Source: Enorma sp964624825 (GTDB lineage: Bacteria; Actinomycetota; Coriobacteriia; Coriobacteriales; Coriobacteriaceae). Taken from it: a DNA stretch of 64,000 bases. Within the stretch, counting starts at the first letter, position 1. The number at the start of each line of letters is the position of its first letter. The notes beneath the pieces are model-generated. The model saw nothing but the letters and a program-made list of their open reading frames with translations, had not been told where the DNA came from and did no database searches. A program made the translations under genes and the position numbers. Positions 63,013-64,000 of the stretch are shown one piece after another. The stretch covers positions 14,168 to 78,167 of the forward strand of contig CAZUYD010000007.1 of assembly GCA_964624825.1 (NCBI GenBank), read 5' to 3'.

Positions 63013-64000
63013 ATGGTCTCTCGCATCTACGTAGAGAAGCAGGCAGGCTTTGACGTCGAAGCGCAGCAGCTTGCAAGCGAGCTGGTCGAAACGCTCGGCA
63101 TCAAGGCGCTCACCGGCCTTCGGCTCATCAACCGATACGACGTCGAGGGTATCGACGAGGCGCTTTTCCGCTCGTGCGTGCCCACGGTGTTCAGCGAGCC
63201 GCAAGTTGACCTCACCTACGAAGAGCTGCCCGTCGATCCCACCGTCGCCACCGTGTTTGCCGTGGAATCGCTGCCCGGGCAGTTCGACCAGCGCGCAGAT
63301 TCCGCCAGCGAGTGCATTCAGCTCATCAGCCAGGGTGAGCGGCCGACGGTGCGCACCGCTAAGGTGTATATCCTCGATGGCGCGCTCACCGACGCGGACA
63401 TCCAAGCGATCGAGCATTACGTGGTGAACCCCGTCGAGGCGCGCCTCGCCTCGCTCGACAAGCCTCAGACGCTCGCGGCGAACATCCCTGATCCCGAGCC
63501 GGTCGAGGTGCTTCACGGCTTCTGCGAGCTTGACCAGGCGGGACTCGAGGCGTTTATCGCCGAGCGCGGCCTTGCGATGGATCTTGCCGACATCACCTTC
63601 TGCCAAGAATACTTCATCGGCGAGCACCGCGACCCCACCATCACCGAGATTCGCGTGGCCGATACCTACTGGTCCGACCACTGCCGCCATACCACCTTTG
63701 GAACCGTGCTCGACGACGTGCAGATCGATGATGCGGTGGTGCGGGAGGCCTTCGAACGCTATCTCGCCATCCGCCACGAGCTTGGTCGCGACGAGAAACC
63801 CGTCACCCTCATGGATATGGGCACCATCGGCGCCAGATACCTCAAGTCGACCGGACAGCTCACCGGCCTGGATGAATCGGACGAGATCAACGCCTGCACC
63901 GTCAAGGTGACGGTCGACGTCGATGGCGAAGATCAAGATTGGCTGTTCCTCTTCAAGAACGAGACCCACAACCACCCCACCGAGATCGAGCCCTTCGGCG
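63013..64000 (+). CDS. purL: Phosphoribosylformylglycinamidine synthase, 5' part
   Basis: Makes FGAM in purine synthesis. The first 329 residues are visible and the frame is open at the window end. It begins VSRIYVEKQAGFDVEAQQLA, has a PurS-like N-terminal region (about 1-160), then the FGAM synthase signature DTYWSDHCRHTTFG and KNETHNHPTEIEPFG. This matches the long single-chain PurL of some Firmicutes and Coriobacteria; the glutaminase part would be outside the window. The ATG at 63013 follows AAGGGCAGG. Confidence 0.93.
   Translation, partial: MVSRIYVEKQAGFDVEAQQLASELVETLGIKALTGLRLINRYDVEGIDEALFRSCVPTVFSEPQVDLTYEELPVDPTVATVFAVESLPGQFDQRADSASECIQLISQGERPTVRTAKVYILDGALTDADIQAIEHYVVNPVEARLASLDKPQTLAANIPDPEPVEVLHGFCELDQAGLEAFIAERGLAMDLADITFCQEYFIGEHRDPTITEIRVADTYWSDHCRHTTFGTVLDDVQIDDAVVREAFERYLAIRHELGRDEKPVTLMDMGTIGARYLKSTGQLTGLDESDEINACTVKVTVDVDGEDQDWLFLFKNETHNHPTEIEPFG

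Noticed and set aside
62893..63975. A 360-residue minus-strand frame over purL
   Set aside because: The plus strand carries clear PurL motifs; the reverse frame is a shadow without motifs.

Overview
The window looks like a chromosomal segment of a high-GC, anaerobic, host-associated actinobacterium of the class Coriobacteriia (Collinsella/Olsenella-like). The placement is inferred from gene content and style: a compact fatty-acid-synthesis operon using FabK, a fused AccD-AccA carboxyltransferase, a sodium-pump oxaloacetate decarboxylase, a superoxide reductase, AddAB-type recombination genes and generally high GC. I see no rRNA, tRNA, CRISPR array, insertion sequence or phage module.

Layout. 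1-8976 (+): a fatty-acid synthesis operon, fabH (cut by the window edge), acpP, fabK, fabD, fabG, fabF, accB, fabZ, accC and a fused accDA, closed by a strong hairpin. 9035-9644 is a gene-poor stretch of different base composition. 9645-13774 (-): a membrane-anchored coiled-coil protein, queA, queH and a DUF3267-like membrane protein. 13855-17520 (+): a MetRS-like enzyme with a degenerate KMSKS loop, a GNAT acetyltransferase and a histidine phosphatase. 17598-21693 (-): an ABC1/UbiB kinase, a phasin-like protein and a C69 dipeptidase. 21916 (+): a cold-shock protein. 22253-26571 (-): ruvB, ruvA, ruvC and a full-length NAD+ synthetase homologue that appears to have lost both active sites. 26899 (-): a superoxide reductase. 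27502-31063 (+): a five-gene oxaloacetate decarboxylase Na+ pump. 31359-33187: a lower-GC pair, an amidohydrolase and a divergent TetR regulator. 33402-40327 (-): a GtrA-like protein, then a cassette of two GH3 glycosidases (one domain-permuted and Tat-exported) with two small membrane proteins. 40664-42789 (+): a LytTR/GHKL two-component system divergent from that cassette. 42919-54804 (-): birA, dnaE, addA, addB. 54890 (-): cutC. 55962-60820 (-): a complete liv branched-chain amino-acid ABC transporter. 61233 (+): homoserine dehydrogenase. 63013-end (+): purL, cut by the window edge.

How the genes fit together. BirA can serve both biotin carriers in the window (AccB and the decarboxylase carrier). 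Acetyl-CoA carboxylase feeds malonyl-CoA through FabD to the FabH/FabG/FabZ/FabK/FabF cycle on AcpP. The decarboxylase couples oxaloacetate decarboxylation to Na+ export. AddAB loads recombination and RuvABC resolves the junctions. The most unusual items are the doubly degenerate NAD+ synthetase-like protein, the KMSKS-less MetRS-like protein, a repeat-containing protein heading the decarboxylase operon, and the permuted-GH3 cassette next to a LytTR system.
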